64,000 nt of DNA from Sphingosinithalassobacter sp. CS137 (GCF_014334115.1 NZ_CP060494.1:3130163-3194162); one strand, 5' to 3'. Positions 25,806 through 36,235 are shown, numbered from the stretch's first letter. Translations and numbers: made by a program. The notes: generated by a model from the sequence alone, not told the origin.

Positions 25806-27725
25806 GTGCGCATTCTGATCGTGGACGACGAACCGGCGATGCACCAATCGTATCGCCAGGTGTTCGGATCCGGCGCCGCCGGCGCGGGGAGCAGTGCCGC
25901 GCTTTCGGCGATGGCGGCCGAGCTGTTCGGCGACGATGAAGGCGCCGGTGATGCGCCCGATGCCCCGTCGGCGAACGATTCCATCGTCTTCGACTGCAAT
26001 CACCAGAGTCAGGGCCTCGATGCGGTCGCCGAAGTGGAGGCCAGCATCGCGAGCGGCGAGCGGTTCGCGGTCGCCTTCATCGACGTGCGCATGCCCCCCG
26101 GTATCGACGGCAAGGAGACCGCCAGGCGGATTCGTGCGCTCGATCCCGACATCAATCTGGTGATCGTTACCGGCTATTCCGATTTCTCGCCGCTCGACAT
26201 CAGCCGCGCGGCGGGTCCCGCGGACAAGATCTTCTACATCGCCAAGCCGTTCCAGGCCGAGGAAGTGCTCCAGACCGCGAGCGCGCTGGCGCACCGCTGG
26301 CAGGTGGACCGCGAACTCGCGCAGGCGCGCGAGGCGCTCGCCGCCAAGATCGACGAGCTCGAGGAACAGAAGCTCGAGCTTGCGGCAAACGAATCCAGGG
26401 CCGTTCACTTGGCCAATCACGATCCGCTGACCGATGCGCCGAACAGGCTCGCTTTTCTCCGCGCGCTTACCGAGCATGTTCGCGGCCGGGATTGCTTCGC
26501 GATGGCGATGATGGACCTCGATCGGTTCAAGCTCGTCAACGATACGCTGGGCCATCTCGCGGGCGACGAGCTGATCCGCATGGTTTGCGAGCTGCTTCAG
26601 CGCACCGTGCCCGAGGGGAGTCTGGTCGCGCGGCTGGGTGGCGACGAATTCGCGGTGCTGATGAGGGTGATCGGCGAGGACGAGGCGGCGATGTGCTGCG
26701 AAAAGCTCATCAAGGCCGTATCGACGAGCTTCAAGGTGTTCGGCCACTCGGTGCAGGGCGGCGCCTCGATCGGGCTGGTGGTCGTCGATCCCGACGAGAC
26801 CACCGATCCGATCGACGTCATGCGTCGCGCCGATCTCGCGCTCAACGAATCCAAGCGTGCCGGCCGCGGCGTCGCACGCTCGTTCGACGAGAGCATGGAC
26901 GAGTCGATCCGCTTCCGTCGCCAGATCGAAAGCGGCTTGAGTCAGGCCATTGCCAATGGCGAACTCCGGCTGGTCTATCAGCCGATCGTGCATCGCGACC
27001 GGCTCGAAGTCGTCGGGTTCGAGGCGCTGATGCGGTGGAACACCGAGGAATATGGCCCGATCTCGCCGGCGATGTTCATTCCGATCGCCGAGGAATCGAA
27101 CCTGATCCACGAGCTCGGCGACTGGGCGATCGACGAGGCGCTCAAGACGCTCCAGCACTGGCCGGGGCAATATGTCTCGGTCAATTTCTCGCCGCGCCAG
27201 TTCCGCCGCCAGAATTTCGTCGGCCATGTGATCGAGCGCGTGCAGCGCAGCGGCGTCTCGCCCTCGCGCTTCCAGATCGAGATCACCGAAACCGCGATCT
27301 TCGACGATGCCGAGCGTGCCGCCGAGACTCTCTATCGCCTGCGCCAGATGGGTTTCCGCATCGCGCTCGACGATTTCGGCACCGGCTATTCCTCGCTGTA
27401 CAACATTCGCAAATTCGCGCTCGACTGTCTGAAGATCGACCGCAGCTTCATCGACGGCATGGGCCGCGAGCGCGAAAGCGCCGCGATCGTCCATTCGATC
27501 ATCCATCTGGGCCGCGCGCTGGGGCTCGAAGTCGTCGCCGAGGGCGTCGAGACCGAAGCGCAGCTCCAGACGCTGCTGACGGCCGGATGCAGCCATCTGC
27601 AGGGCTATCACCTCGCGCGTCCGGTCGACGCCGATCAGGCGCTGGCGCTCGCCGAGCAGCGCTATTTCGCGGCGGATGGCGAGGCGGAGCCGGAGCTACA
27701 GGCGAGTTACGGGACCACCGGCTGA
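25806..27725 (+). CDS. Receiver-GGDEF-EAL c-di-GMP signalling protein
   Basis: Cytoplasmic protein of 639 residues that can make and degrade c-di-GMP. Receiver at about 1-165 with D93 in FIDVRMP and K147 in AKPFQ; it carries an Ala/Asp-rich insertion at about 21-58 that separates the first beta strand from the rest. A coiled linker (168-197) leads to a GGDEF domain with intact LGGDEF at 277-282 but no RxxD inhibitory site, then an EAL domain with EAL at 406-408 and DDFGTGYSS at 522-530. GTG start. Its stop overlaps the start of the next kinase gene. Confidence 0.92.
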   Translation: MRILIVDDEPAMHQSYRQVFGSGAAGAGSSAALSAMAAELFGDDEGAGDAPDAPSANDSIVFDCNHQSQGLDAVAEVEASIASGERFAVAFIDVRMPPGIDGKETARRIRALDPDINLVIVTGYSDFSPLDISRAAGPADKIFYIAKPFQAEEVLQTASALAHRWQVDRELAQAREALAAKIDELEEQKLELAANESRAVHLANHDPLTDAPNRLAFLRALTEHVRGRDCFAMAMMDLDRFKLVNDTLGHLAGDELIRMVCELLQRTVPEGSLVARLGGDEFAVLMRVIGEDEAAMCCEKLIKAVSTSFKVFGHSVQGGASIGLVVVDPDETTDPIDVMRRADLALNESKRAGRGVARSFDESMDESIRFRRQIESGLSQAIANGELRLVYQPIVHRDRLEVVGFEALMRWNTEEYGPISPAMFIPIAEESNLIHELGDWAIDEALKTLQHWPGQYVSVNFSPRQFRRQNFVGHVIERVQRSGVSPSRFQIEITETAIFDDAERAAETLYRLRQMGFRIALDDFGTGYSSLYNIRKFALDCLKIDRSFIDGMGRERESAAIVHSIIHLGRALGLEVVAEGVETEAQLQTLLTAGCSHLQGYHLARPVDADQALALAEQRYFAADGEAEPELQASYGTTG

Positions 27726-29599
27726 TGCGGGCACTGCTCGCCGGCGCCGCGCACGGGCTGCGCAGGCGTATTCCCGTGTCGCTCGGCGCGAAGCTCGTCC
27801 TGATCCTCACGGCGGTCGGTCTGCTCGGCTCGGCGGCGATCACGCTGCTGCTCGCCGCGATCATCACGCCGAGCTTCAACCAGCTCGAAAACAGCGCCGT
27901 TTCCGCGCATGTCGAGCGCACTCGCGCCGCGCTGGCGGATTTTGGCGCAAAGCTGGAGACGGCGGTGCGCGACTATGGCGACTGGACCGACAGCTACGAC
28001 TATATGGGGCGCCCGAACCGCGCCTTCGAGGAGGATTCCTTCTCCACCACCGCGATGGCCAATCTGGCGGTCCCCGGCATGGCCTATGTCCGCCCCGACG
28101 GATCGGTCGTGCTCGCGCGCTGGATCGATACCGCGACGCAGGAGGATTCGCCGGAGATGAAGGCGCGCTTCCTGCACAAGCTCGCGCCGGTCGATCTCGA
28201 TGCGATTGCCGGGAGCGACAGTTCGGGCAGTTTCTACATGCGGCTGGACGACATGATCGCCGCGATCGGCGTCGCGCGCATCCGGCGCAGCGACGGCACC
28301 GGCGATCCGCGCGGCTATGTGGTGATGGCGCGCACGCTCACTTCGGATCAGCTCAGCCGGCTGCTCCAGATCTCGGCGCGGCTCGATCTCGACACTCAGG
28401 TCAGGGAACTGACGGTGGTGCCGCACGTCTCGCGCGTCGAAATCGCAGTGCCGGTCCGCGGCCCCGGCGATACGCCGGTCGCGACCGCCGCCTATTCGGT
28501 GCCGCGCGATCTGTCGCTGCTCGGCAAGCGGATGCTGCTCTTCGCCACGCTCGGCACGGTGCTGCTGATGGGCGTCGTGCTGATCGTGCTGCGGCGAGCG
28601 ATCGCCCGGCTGGTGCTCCGGCCGCTGCACCGGGTCGAGCGGCACATGGGGCTGGTACGCGAATCCGGGTCGATGCGGCTGCTGAAGGAGGCGCCGCGCG
28701 ACGACGAGATCGGCAGCCTCGTCACCAGCTTCAATTCGATGCTCCGCCAGCTCAAGGATCTGCGCGAGCAGCTCGAGATGCAGTCGTTCAAGCTCGGCCG
28801 TTCGGAAAGTGCGGTCGCGGTCATGCACAATGTCCGCAACGCCCTCAATCCGATCAGCACCATCCTGAGCCAGGGGCTCGGCCGCTCCGAGGCGGTCGAT
28901 CGAGGCCTGATCGACAAGGCGGTCGCCGAGCTGATCCGCGACGACTTGCCGCCCGCGCGACGGCAGAAGCTCGCGGCCTTCCTCGCCGCAGCCACCGAAG
29001 CGATGGAGGCCGAGCGCGAGGAGCGCCGCCGCCAGCTCGAGGTGGGGCGCGAGGCGCTGCACCATGTCCTCGAGATCATCGGCAAGCAGCAGGAAGCGGC
29101 GCACGAGCGGCCGCAGCTCGAAGCCTGCGACATTTCGGACATCATCGCCCAGAATGCGACGATCGCGCGTTATTCGGGCGGCAGCTCGATCGCGTTCGGC
29201 TTCCCCTCGACGCCGCACTGGGTGCGCGCGAACCGCGTGATCCTGAGCCAGGTGGTCGGCAATCTCTTCGCCAACGCCGCCGAGGCGATCGCGGCGACCG
29301 GGCGCGAGAGCGGCAGCATCTCCGTGTCCGTCACCGAGGCGGAAGACAGCGTGCGCGTCGTGATCCGCGACGATGGCGACGGCTTCGAGCCCGGCTCGGC
29401 GCCGACGCTGTTCCAGCGCGGTTTCTCCACCCGCAAGCACAAGTCGGGCGGGCTGGGGCTGCACTGGTGCGCCAATGCGCTGGGCGCAATGCAGGGCAAG
29501 CTCGAGCTGCGCAGCGACGGTCCGGGCACCGGCGCGCGCGCGGTGCTCACGCTGCAGGCGGCGGGGGAGATGCGGGACAGCGAGGATCTCGCCGCCTAG
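27725..29599 (+). CDS. CHASE4-HAMP sensor histidine kinase
   Basis: Membrane kinase of 624 residues: helix at about 22-47, periplasmic CHASE4-type sensor (DYGDWTDSYDYM near 83-94), helix at about 269-289, HAMP, then an atypical phosphorylation box AVMHNVRNALNPI with H368. The ATPase domain has NLFANAAEAI, DDGDGFE and GGLGLHWCANAL. Its ATG overlaps the stop of the receiver-GGDEF-EAL gene (TGATG), making that protein the likely phosphorylation target. A long charged helix separates H-box and ATPase. The upstream continuation of the open frame is a shadow. Confidence 0.9.
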   Translation: MRALLAGAAHGLRRRIPVSLGAKLVLILTAVGLLGSAAITLLLAAIITPSFNQLENSAVSAHVERTRAALADFGAKLETAVRDYGDWTDSYDYMGRPNRAFEEDSFSTTAMANLAVPGMAYVRPDGSVVLARWIDTATQEDSPEMKARFLHKLAPVDLDAIAGSDSSGSFYMRLDDMIAAIGVARIRRSDGTGDPRGYVVMARTLTSDQLSRLLQISARLDLDTQVRELTVVPHVSRVEIAVPVRGPGDTPVATAAYSVPRDLSLLGKRMLLFATLGTVLLMGVVLIVLRRAIARLVLRPLHRVERHMGLVRESGSMRLLKEAPRDDEIGSLVTSFNSMLRQLKDLREQLEMQSFKLGRSESAVAVMHNVRNALNPISTILSQGLGRSEAVDRGLIDKAVAELIRDDLPPARRQKLAAFLAAATEAMEAEREERRRQLEVGREALHHVLEIIGKQQEAAHERPQLEACDISDIIAQNATIARYSGGSSIAFGFPSTPHWVRANRVILSQVVGNLFANAAEAIAATGRESGSISVSVTEAEDSVRVVIRDDGDGFEPGSAPTLFQRGFSTRKHKSGGLGLHWCANALGAMQGKLELRSDGPGTGARAVLTLQAAGEMRDSEDLAA

Positions 29600-29604
29600 T
29601 CGTC

Positions 29605-29621
29605 GAGGCGCGTCGCGCCTC
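29605..29621. terminator. Hairpin between convergent kinase and SET-domain genes
   Basis: GAGGCGC-GTC-GCGCCTC, a 7-bp perfect stem with a three-base loop, located between the stop of the kinase and the stop of the SET protein. No U-run. Confidence 0.45.
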
Positions 29622-30762
29622 AGCTCGCCTTGCGCTCGCGGGTGACGCTGTCCTTCCGGCGCAGATAGGGCGCTACCAGGTTGCGCGCGCGGAACCACTC
29701 CTGCCGATCCGGATCGAGCGATTCGAAGTTTCCGATCACCCGGCGGCACGTTTCGGCCCGGCACTGGCAGATCATGTGCCAGTTCGACTGGGTGAGCGTC
29801 GTCGAATAATCCCAGGTCACTTCCTCGCCGGGCGCGATGTCGCGCACCGCGACCAGGAACACGCCCTCGTCGACGAAGCGCAGACCGGCGTTGGGGTCGC
29901 AGCTGTGGTTGACCAGATCGTCGAGCCGGCCGGACGGGCCCATATAATGGTCGGGCGTCACCTGGACGAAACGGTCGCTGCGCCCGTGCATGATGCTGGG
30001 GATCTGATCGGCGCGGAAGCGGCGGCCGGTGAATTCGAGCAGCGTGTCGCCCGGAGCGAAGCGCGTCGCGGCGTAAACCGCCTTGCCGAGGTGATTCTCC
30101 TCGACCCGGAACAGGTTATCGGTGGGCCGATAGGCGTCGAGCACGAACAGCGGGCCGCGCCGCACGCCCAGCGAGCGGATCGGATTGATCGTCGCGAGCC
30201 CGATCATGAACCAGACGCTCGCATGGCAGAGCAGCTCGACCAGCACATAGCCAAGCTCCGCCACGCCCAACGAAGGCCCGCGCACCGCGACGATCAGCAC
30301 CGCCAGATCGCCCAGCGTCCACAGGCCCCAGGCGGGGGAGCGTTCGCGCGTGCGGTCCTGCCACACGCTCTGCCACGTCGGCCAGAAGCTCACCGGCACC
30401 GCGGCGACCACCAGCAGATGCGCCCAATGCGCCTCGCGGAACACCGCCCAGACGAGCAGCGCGCTCGCGCAGATGGCGATGCACGCGGTTTCGGTATTGG
30501 TCGGCGGCGCCCAGGACGAGCGGCGCCAGATGCCGATGGTGACTGCGATGCAGGCGACGGCGGACATGGCAAAGACCCAGCCCTGCGGCGCGCCGGGGTT
30601 CACTGCGGCATAGGTGACTGCTTCGAGCGCGGTCGCGCCGCTCCAGATCAGCCACGAGGCGCGGTTCGGCCGCACCAGCTCGCGACGCAGCCCGAGCAGA
30701 TAGACGGCATAGGCGGAAAAGCTGAGGCAGACCGCCAGAACGAACCAGATATCGTAGCCCAA
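29620..30762 (-). CDS. Membrane protein fused to a SET-domain methyltransferase
   Basis: 380 residues. The first 200 hold about seven hydrophobic segments; a C-terminal SET domain (about 205-346) has HLGKAVYAATRFAPGDTLLEF, LVNHSCDPNAG (284-293) and GEEVTWDYS (312-320), followed by a post-SET-like CQCRAETC (C332, C334, C339) that could bind zinc. These are the S-adenosylmethionine and catalytic motifs of protein lysine methyltransferases. The TTG start at 30760-30762 is chosen because AGGAGG lies exactly six bases upstream; an upstream ATG would destroy that signal. Substrate unknown; the domain should face the cytoplasm. Confidence 0.85.
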   Translation of the reverse strand: MGYDIWFVLAVCLSFSAYAVYLLGLRRELVRPNRASWLIWSGATALEAVTYAAVNPGAPQGWVFAMSAVACIAVTIGIWRRSSWAPPTNTETACIAICASALLVWAVFREAHWAHLLVVAAVPVSFWPTWQSVWQDRTRERSPAWGLWTLGDLAVLIVAVRGPSLGVAELGYVLVELLCHASVWFMIGLATINPIRSLGVRRGPLFVLDAYRPTDNLFRVEENHLGKAVYAATRFAPGDTLLEFTGRRFRADQIPSIMHGRSDRFVQVTPDHYMGPSGRLDDLVNHSCDPNAGLRFVDEGVFLVAVRDIAPGEEVTWDYSTTLTQSNWHMICQCRAETCRRVIGNFESLDPDRQEWFRARNLVAPYLRRKDSVTRERKAS

Positions 30763-30850
30763 GCGCCCCCTCCTGAAGCGCTTGTTTACCATGACGGGTG
30801 GAATCGGTCCAGCCGCGACTCGCGTTGAATCCGCGAGTCGCAAGCAATGC

Positions 30851-31576
30851 TCAGCTTCGGGAGAGCGCTTCCAGCACCGGCTCCGCCCATTCGCGGCGGC
30901 TGATCAGCAGATCGGGAATCGCGCGCTCGGCGCCGTTATAGACGAGCGGCGATCCGTCGAGCCGCGAGGCGTGCAGCCCGGCCGCCAGCGCAACCGCGAC
31001 CGGCGCGCAATTGTCCCACTGAAACTGGCCGCCCGAATGCAGGTAGATGTCGCCCGTCCCGCGCACCACCGCCATCGCCTTGGCGCCCGCCGAGCCCATC
31101 GGCACCAGCTCGGCGCCGATCGCCTGCGCCACGCGCGCCGCTTCGGCGGGGGGGCGGGTGCGGCTGACCAGTAGGCGGGGCGGATGATTGCCGGGCGGCA
31201 GCGGCAGCGGCGTTCCGGTCGACAGCACCGTGTCCAGCGCGGGCAGGGCGACCGCGCCGACCGCCGCCGCTCCGTCGACTGACAGGCCGACGTGCACGGC
31301 CCAATCGTCGCGGCAGTCGGCGAATTCGCGGGTCCCGTCGAGCGGATCGACGATCCACGCGCGCCGAGCGTCGCAGCGGGCGAGATCGTCGGGCGATTCT
31401 TCCGAAAGGATCGCGTCGTCGGGTCGCTCGGCCCGCAGCCGCTTCAGGATCAGCGCGTTCGCCTGGCGGTCGCCCGCCGCGCCAAGCGCGCTGCCGGCGG
31501 TGCCCTCGCGCTGGAGGCGCAGCAGCAGCGCGCCCGCCTCGGCGGCGATCGACGCCGCCAGTGCATGGTCGTTCAC
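30851..31576 (-). CDS. cysQ: 3'(2'),5'-bisphosphate nucleotidase (CysQ-like, inositol monophosphatase fold)
   Basis: Removes 3'-phosphoadenosine-5'-phosphate formed during sulfate assimilation. 241 residues with the metal-binding motifs [17 protein letters not shown] and the C-terminal [14 protein letters not shown]. The start is GTG at 31576, overlapping the cysNC stop (GTGA), which gives a typical CysQ N-terminus; an upstream in-frame GTG adds only five residues. Last gene of the cysD-cysNC-cysQ unit. Confidence 0.9.
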   Translation of the reverse strand: MNDHALAASIAAEAGALLLRLQREGTAGSALGAAGDRQANALILKRLRAERPDDAILSEESPDDLARCDARRAWIVDPLDGTREFADCRDDWAVHVGLSVDGAAAVGAVALPALDTVLSTGTPLPLPPGNHPPRLLVSRTRPPAEAARVAQAIGAELVPMGSAGAKAMAVVRGTGDIYLHSGGQFQWDNCAPVAVALAAGLHASRLDGSPLVYNGAERAIPDLLISRREWAEPVLEALSRS

Positions 31577-33489
31577 AGCACGGGTGCCCACACGCCCATG
31601 ATCCGCTCGACGATCCGCTCGGCGGCTTCCTCGGGCGTGGTGCGGCGCGTGTCGATGTGGATCTCCGGCCGCTCGGGCGGCTCATAGGGGCTCGAGATAC
31701 CGGTGAAATTGGCGATCTCGCCCGCGCGCGCCTTGCGATAGAGCCCCTTCACGTCGCGCGCTTCGGCCACTTCGAGCGGCGTGTCGACGAAAATCTCGAA
31801 AAACTCGCCTTCCGGCATCATTCGCCGCACCATCTCGCGCTCGGCGCGGAAGGGCGAGATGAAGGCGGTCAGCACGATCAGCCCGGCATCGGTCATCAGC
31901 TTGGCGACTTCGCCGATGCGGCGGATATTCTCCACGCGGTCGGCGTCGGAAAAGCCGAGATCGCGGTTGAGGCCGTGGCGGATATTGTCGCCGTCGAGCA
32001 GGAAACTGTGTTTGCCGAGCGCGTGCAGCCGCTTCTCGACCAGATTGGCGATGGTCGACTTGCCCGATCCCGACAGGCCGGTGAACCACAACAGCCGCGG
32101 CGACTGGTTCTTCTGCGCGGCATGCGCCTCGCGGGTGATCTCGACCGTCTGCCAATGCACGTTCTGCGCACGGCGCAGCGCATGGTGCAGCATGCCCGCC
32201 GCCACCGTGGCGTTGGTCATCTTGTCGATCAGGATGAAGCCGCCCAGCGCAGGGCTGTCGCCATAGGGTTCGAACACGATGCGCCGGTCGGTCGCCAGCT
32301 CGGCCACGCCGATGTCGTTGAGGCCCAGCGTCTTGGCGGGCAGCCTGGCCAGCGTATTCACGTCGATCGCATGTTCGGGCTGACGGATCGTGGCGCTCAC
32401 CGTCTGGGTGGCGAGCTTCAGCCAATAGCTGCGGCCGGGCAGCAGCTCGGCCGGGTCCATCCAGACGAGCGTGGCTTCGAACTGGTCGGCGGCCTCGGGC
32501 GGGGCATCGGCGGCGGCGATCACGTCGCCGCGCGAGCAATCGACTTCGTCGGCAAGCGTCAGCGTTACCGACTGGCCGGCGACGGCCGCGTCGAGATCGC
32601 CGTCGAAGCCCACGATCCGGGCGATGCTGGTGGTGCGCCCGGAGGGAAGGATACGCACCCGATCCCCCGGCCGGATCGTGCCGCTCGCGATCGTCCCGGC
32701 AAAGCCGCGGAAATCGAGGTTGGGCCGGTTCACCCATTGCACCGGCATGCGGAACGGCTGCGCTTGCGCGGCGGTCACGTCGACTTCGACGCTTTCGAGA
32801 TGCTCGATCAGCGTCGGCCCGTCATACCAGGGCATCGCCTCCGATCCCGCGGCGATATTGTCGCCGCGCAGCCCCGACAGCGGAATGGCGGTGAACGCCG
32901 CGATTCCGATCTCGCTGGCGAAGGCACGATAGTCGGCGACGATCGCGTCGAACGCCGCGCGGTCATAGCCGATCAGGTCCATCTTGTTCACCGCGAGCAC
33001 GATGTGACGAATGCCGAGCAGATGGGCGAGGAAGCTGTGGCGGCGCGTCTGGGTGAGCACGCCCTTGCGCGCGTCGATCAGGATCACGGCCAGGTCGGCG
33101 GTCGACGCGCCGGTCACCATGTTGCGGGTATATTGCTCGTGGCCCGGCGTGTCGGCGACGATGAACTTGCGCTTCTCGGTCGCGAAGAAGCGATAGGCGA
33201 CGTCGATGGTGATGCCCTGTTCGCGCTCGGCGGCGAGCCCGTCGACCAGCAGCGCGAAGTCGATCTCGCCGCCCTGCGTGCCGATGCGGCGGCTGTCGCT
33301 CTCCAGCGCGGCGAGCTGATCCTCGAAGATCATCTTCGAATCGTAGAGCAGCCGGCCGATCAGCGTCGACTTGCCGTCGTCGACCGATCCGCAGGTGAGG
33401 AAGCGCAGCAGCGACTTGTTCTCGTGCTGCGCCAGATAGGCCGAAATGTCCTGCGCGATCAGCGCGTCGGGGCGATAGGCGGAGGACAT
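31573..33489 (-). CDS. cysNC: Sulfate adenylyltransferase large subunit fused to adenylylsulfate kinase
   Basis: Two-step sulfate activation in one protein of 638 residues. The GTPase half has [21 protein letters not shown] and NKMD; EF-Tu-like domains follow; from about residue 440 on comes the APS kinase with [11 protein letters not shown] and the FISPFRAER and GLYRKARAG motifs. The start [10 protein letters not shown] overlaps the cysD stop by one base; the frame remains open upstream in antisense-like sequence that is not CysN. CysN-CysC fusions are common in Proteobacteria. Confidence 0.95.
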   Translation of the reverse strand: MSSAYRPDALIAQDISAYLAQHENKSLLRFLTCGSVDDGKSTLIGRLLYDSKMIFEDQLAALESDSRRIGTQGGEIDFALLVDGLAAEREQGITIDVAYRFFATEKRKFIVADTPGHEQYTRNMVTGASTADLAVILIDARKGVLTQTRRHSFLAHLLGIRHIVLAVNKMDLIGYDRAAFDAIVADYRAFASEIGIAAFTAIPLSGLRGDNIAAGSEAMPWYDGPTLIEHLESVEVDVTAAQAQPFRMPVQWVNRPNLDFRGFAGTIASGTIRPGDRVRILPSGRTTSIARIVGFDGDLDAAVAGQSVTLTLADEVDCSRGDVIAAADAPPEAADQFEATLVWMDPAELLPGRSYWLKLATQTVSATIRQPEHAIDVNTLARLPAKTLGLNDIGVAELATDRRIVFEPYGDSPALGGFILIDKMTNATVAAGMLHHALRRAQNVHWQTVEITREAHAAQKNQSPRLLWFTGLSGSGKSTIANLVEKRLHALGKHSFLLDGDNIRHGLNRDLGFSDADRVENIRRIGEVAKLMTDAGLIVLTAFISPFRAEREMVRRMMPEGEFFEIFVDTPLEVAEARDVKGLYRKARAGEIANFTGISSPYEPPERPEIHIDTRRTTPEEAAERIVERIMGVWAPVL

Positions 33490-34466
33490 CAGAAATAGCC
33501 CTCCTGCTTCTTCTTCTCCATGCCGGCGCCCGCCGCGTCCTTGTCGATCGCGCGGCCCTGGCGCTCGCTGGTCGTCGTGAGCAGCATCTCCTGGATCACT
33601 GCGTCGAGCGTGTCGGCAGCGCTCTCCACCGCCCCGGTGAGCGGATAGCAGCCGAGCGTGCGGAAGCGGATCGAGCGCTCGACCGGCGTCTCGCCGGGTG
33701 CCAGCGGAAAGCGTGCGTCGTCGACCATCAGCAGCATGCCGTCGCGTTCGACGGTGGGGCGCGGCGCGGCGAAGTAGAGCGGGACGATCTCGATCGCCTC
33801 GGCGCGGATATATTGCCAGATGTCGAGCTCGGTCCAGTTCGACAGCGGAAATACGCGGATGCTCTCGCCCTTGGCCTTGCGGGCGTTGTAGAGGTTCCAC
33901 AGCTCGGGCCGCTGGTTCTTCGGATCCCAGCGATGGTTGCGGTCGCGAAAGCTGAACACCCGCTCCTTGGCGCGGCTCTTCTCCTCGTCGCGGCGCGCGC
34001 CGCCGAACGCCGCGTCGAAGCCGTGCCGGTCGAGCGCCTGTTTCAGCCCCTCTGTCTTCCAAAGATCGGTGTGCAGGCTGCCATGGTCGAACGGATTGAT
34101 CCCGCGCGCCATGGCGTCGGGATTGTGGTGGACGATCAGCTCCATCCCCGCCGCGGCGGCGGCGCGGTCGCGCAGCGCGTACATCGCCTGGAATTTCCAC
34201 GTCGTATCGACGTGGAGCAGCGGAAACGGCGGCGGGGCGGGGTGGAAGGCCTTGCGCGCCAGATGCAGCATCACCGCCGAATCCTTGCCGACCGAATAAA
34301 GCATCACCGGCCGCTCGGCCTCGGCGACCACTTCGCGCAGCACATGGATGCTCTCGGCCTCCAGCCGCTGGAGGTGCGTCAGCGGAGTGGGGTCCGAGCC
34401 CGGTCGGGAAGCCGTCGTCGCAGGTTCTAGCAGCATTGCCGACGATGTACGACGCTGCGTGGCCAC
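33489..34466 (-). CDS. cysD: Sulfate adenylyltransferase small subunit
   Basis: Catalytic subunit that makes adenylylsulfate from ATP and sulfate together with CysN. 325 residues; the PP-loop is [18 protein letters not shown], followed by [27 protein letters not shown] and the C-terminal [10 protein letters not shown]. The true start may be the second ATG (34436), because the first ten residues are not conserved. It lies 47 bases after the sugar transferase gene on the same strand, so it may be read from that promoter or from its own in the short gap. Confidence 0.94.
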   Translation of the reverse strand: MATQRRTSSAMLLEPATTASRPGSDPTPLTHLQRLEAESIHVLREVVAEAERPVMLYSVGKDSAVMLHLARKAFHPAPPPFPLLHVDTTWKFQAMYALRDRAAAAAGMELIVHHNPDAMARGINPFDHGSLHTDLWKTEGLKQALDRHGFDAAFGGARRDEEKSRAKERVFSFRDRNHRWDPKNQRPELWNLYNARKAKGESIRVFPLSNWTELDIWQYIRAEAIEIVPLYFAAPRPTVERDGMLLMVDDARFPLAPGETPVERSIRFRTLGCYPLTGAVESAADTLDAVIQEMLLTTTSERQGRAIDKDAAGAGMEKKKQEGYF

Positions 34467-34513
34467 TCGCGATCTAGTTTAAGTTTAGCCCCGGATAGAA
34501 GCCGGTCCGCACA

Positions 34514-35902
34514 TCAGAACGCGTTCTTGTGGATCAGCACCTTGAAGGTGAGCAGGATGATCCGGATGTCCTTCCAGATCGACCAATGGTTGAGATATTC
34601 GAGGTCGGACTGGAGCCGGTTCGTGAGGTCGGCCTGAACCATGGTCGCCCCGCGGAAGCCGCGGATCTGGGCCAGGCCCGTCAGCCCGGGCTTTGCGGCG
34701 TGGCGATGGAAATAGCGCTCGTCGATTTCCCAGAACAGCTTGTTTTCGGCTTTGGAGCCGATGGCGTGCGGACGCGGGCCGACGATGCTCATGTCGCCGA
34801 GCAAAACGTTCACGAGCTGCGGCAGCTCGTCGATGCTCGTCTTGCGGATGAAGCGGCCGACCCGCGTAATCCGGTCATCGTCGCGCATGGTGGAGGTGTT
34901 GCCGTCGCCATCGCACTGCTCGACTCGCATGCTCCGGAACTTGAGCATCCGGAACATCTTGTTGCCGCGCCCGATCCGCGTCTGCACGAAGAAGACGGGG
35001 CCCCGGCTCTCCAGCTTGATCGCCACGGCGACGGCGACGAACAGCGCGAGCAGCGCCAGTAGCGCCGCGCCGGAGACGCAGATGTCGAAGGCGCGCTTGA
35101 TGAAGGAATCCACTTTGCCGAGCGGCCCGTCGGCGACGACCAGCGTTGGCGTGCCGTTCCATTCGCCGAGGCCCAGCGGCGCCAGCGACAGCAGCTCGGG
35201 GACGATGATCTCGCTCTGGATGTTGGCGCCCTTGAGCGCCCTGGCCCAACTCATGCGGCGTTCCGCCGAGCAGGCGACGACGACGCGATCGGCGTCCTTC
35301 AGCGAGGTCGCGAGCCGGTCATACATCATCGGACAATGATCGTCGGGATCGAAATTGGACTCGGCCAGGACGATCGATCCGTTCGCCACCGCCCCGGCAT
35401 CGCCGATCACCACGATGCTGAACGGATTTCCGCCGACGATCTTGCGCGCCTTGCGAAGGAACATGTCGCGCGCGATTCCGAGCAGGACCACGCTGGCCAT
35501 GAAGCCGATCGCGATCGTCGCGCGCGAGAAGCTGTCGCTGGCCTTGAGGTAGAAGGCGATGAGGATGACCGCGCCGGCCGCCACCACCAGGGCCTGAAGC
35601 GCGCGCGACACGCCGCGGAACGGCTCCTGGATCACGCCAGCGGCATAGGCATGGCCGTTGATCGCCGTCACGAGGTAGAGGGGCAGGATGATCGCGGCGA
35701 TCTCCAGCCAGTGATTGCCCTCCTTTGCGGGCCCGTACAGCAGCCCGGCAGTCATGAATCCGCCGAAGATGCACAACAGGTCGAGAAGGATCAGACCTGC
35801 GACGAGACGAGCGCGCAGCTGCGTCCGGCTCGGCTGCCACCGCGCCCGTGCCGCGCTGGGGCCCACCGAAGACGCATCAAAACGGCCGATCTCTAGGTTC
35901 AC
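34514..35902 (-). CDS. Exopolysaccharide polyprenyl-phosphate sugar transferase (SpsB/GumD/WcaJ type)
   Basis: Starts extracellular polysaccharide repeat units by moving a sugar-1-phosphate, probably glucose, to undecaprenyl phosphate. About 462 residues: four to five N-terminal helices, a degenerate Rossmann-like region, one more helix (about 275-300), then the catalytic domain with KFRSMRVEQ, RVGRFIRKTSIDELPQLVNV, DMSIVGPRPHA and KPGLTGLAQIRGFRG. The GTG start at 35902 has AGGGG seven bases upstream; another GTG lies 11 codons before. Fits the ugd and UDP-sugar genes in the window. Confidence 0.9.
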   Translation of the reverse strand: MNLEIGRFDASSVGPSAARARWQPSRTQLRARLVAGLILLDLLCIFGGFMTAGLLYGPAKEGNHWLEIAAIILPLYLVTAINGHAYAAGVIQEPFRGVSRALQALVVAAGAVILIAFYLKASDSFSRATIAIGFMASVVLLGIARDMFLRKARKIVGGNPFSIVVIGDAGAVANGSIVLAESNFDPDDHCPMMYDRLATSLKDADRVVVACSAERRMSWARALKGANIQSEIIVPELLSLAPLGLGEWNGTPTLVVADGPLGKVDSFIKRAFDICVSGAALLALLALFVAVAVAIKLESRGPVFFVQTRIGRGNKMFRMLKFRSMRVEQCDGDGNTSTMRDDDRITRVGRFIRKTSIDELPQLVNVLLGDMSIVGPRPHAIGSKAENKLFWEIDERYFHRHAAKPGLTGLAQIRGFRGATMVQADLTNRLQSDLEYLNHWSIWKDIRIILLTFKVLIHKNAF

Positions 35903-36213
35903 GACCTTACCCCTGTCGATTCGTCTGCGGGACACTGCCGAAACCTATCTGCGAAGTCGATACCGCAACGCAGCAACAAGGTCGTGAAGCGCGGACAGTG
36001 TGGCACAAAGACACCAGTTTCTTGTGGCGGTCCAGTGCAATAGTGCAGATGCAGCTGCGATGACTTGGCGACGCGGCAGAACGAGCCAGCGATGCGGCGT
36101 GTTGCGCTTTTCGGGTCCCGACGGGTAGCTGACTCACGCCCCCGAACGACTATGCCGGGCACCATCTGCGGGTCCGCTGTCCCGGATCGGGACGCCGAGC
36201 AGGCTCTTTGCAG
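35903..36213. other. Non-coding gap between the sugar transferase and ugd
   Basis: No gene supported: open frames here lack ribosome sites and family resemblance. It should hold the leftward promoter of the sugar transferase gene. Composition is less GC-rich near 35940-36060 than in the flanking genes. Confidence 0.5.
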
Positions 36214-36235
36214 GGCCGGCGCACGGCCGCCGGCC
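36214..36235 (-). terminator. Hairpin after ugd
   Basis: GGCCGGCG-N6-CGCCGGCC, an 8-bp perfect GC stem 26 bases past the ugd stop. No U-run follows, so it is probably a 3'-end stabiliser or Rho-type end. Confidence 0.45.

Noticed and set aside
27676-30828. 1050-codon plus-strand frame
   Set aside because: Covers the CHASE4 kinase in the wrong frame and the SET gene in antisense.
31561-33498. 645-codon plus-strand frame
   Set aside because: Antisense to cysNC, which has full GTPase and APS-kinase motifs.
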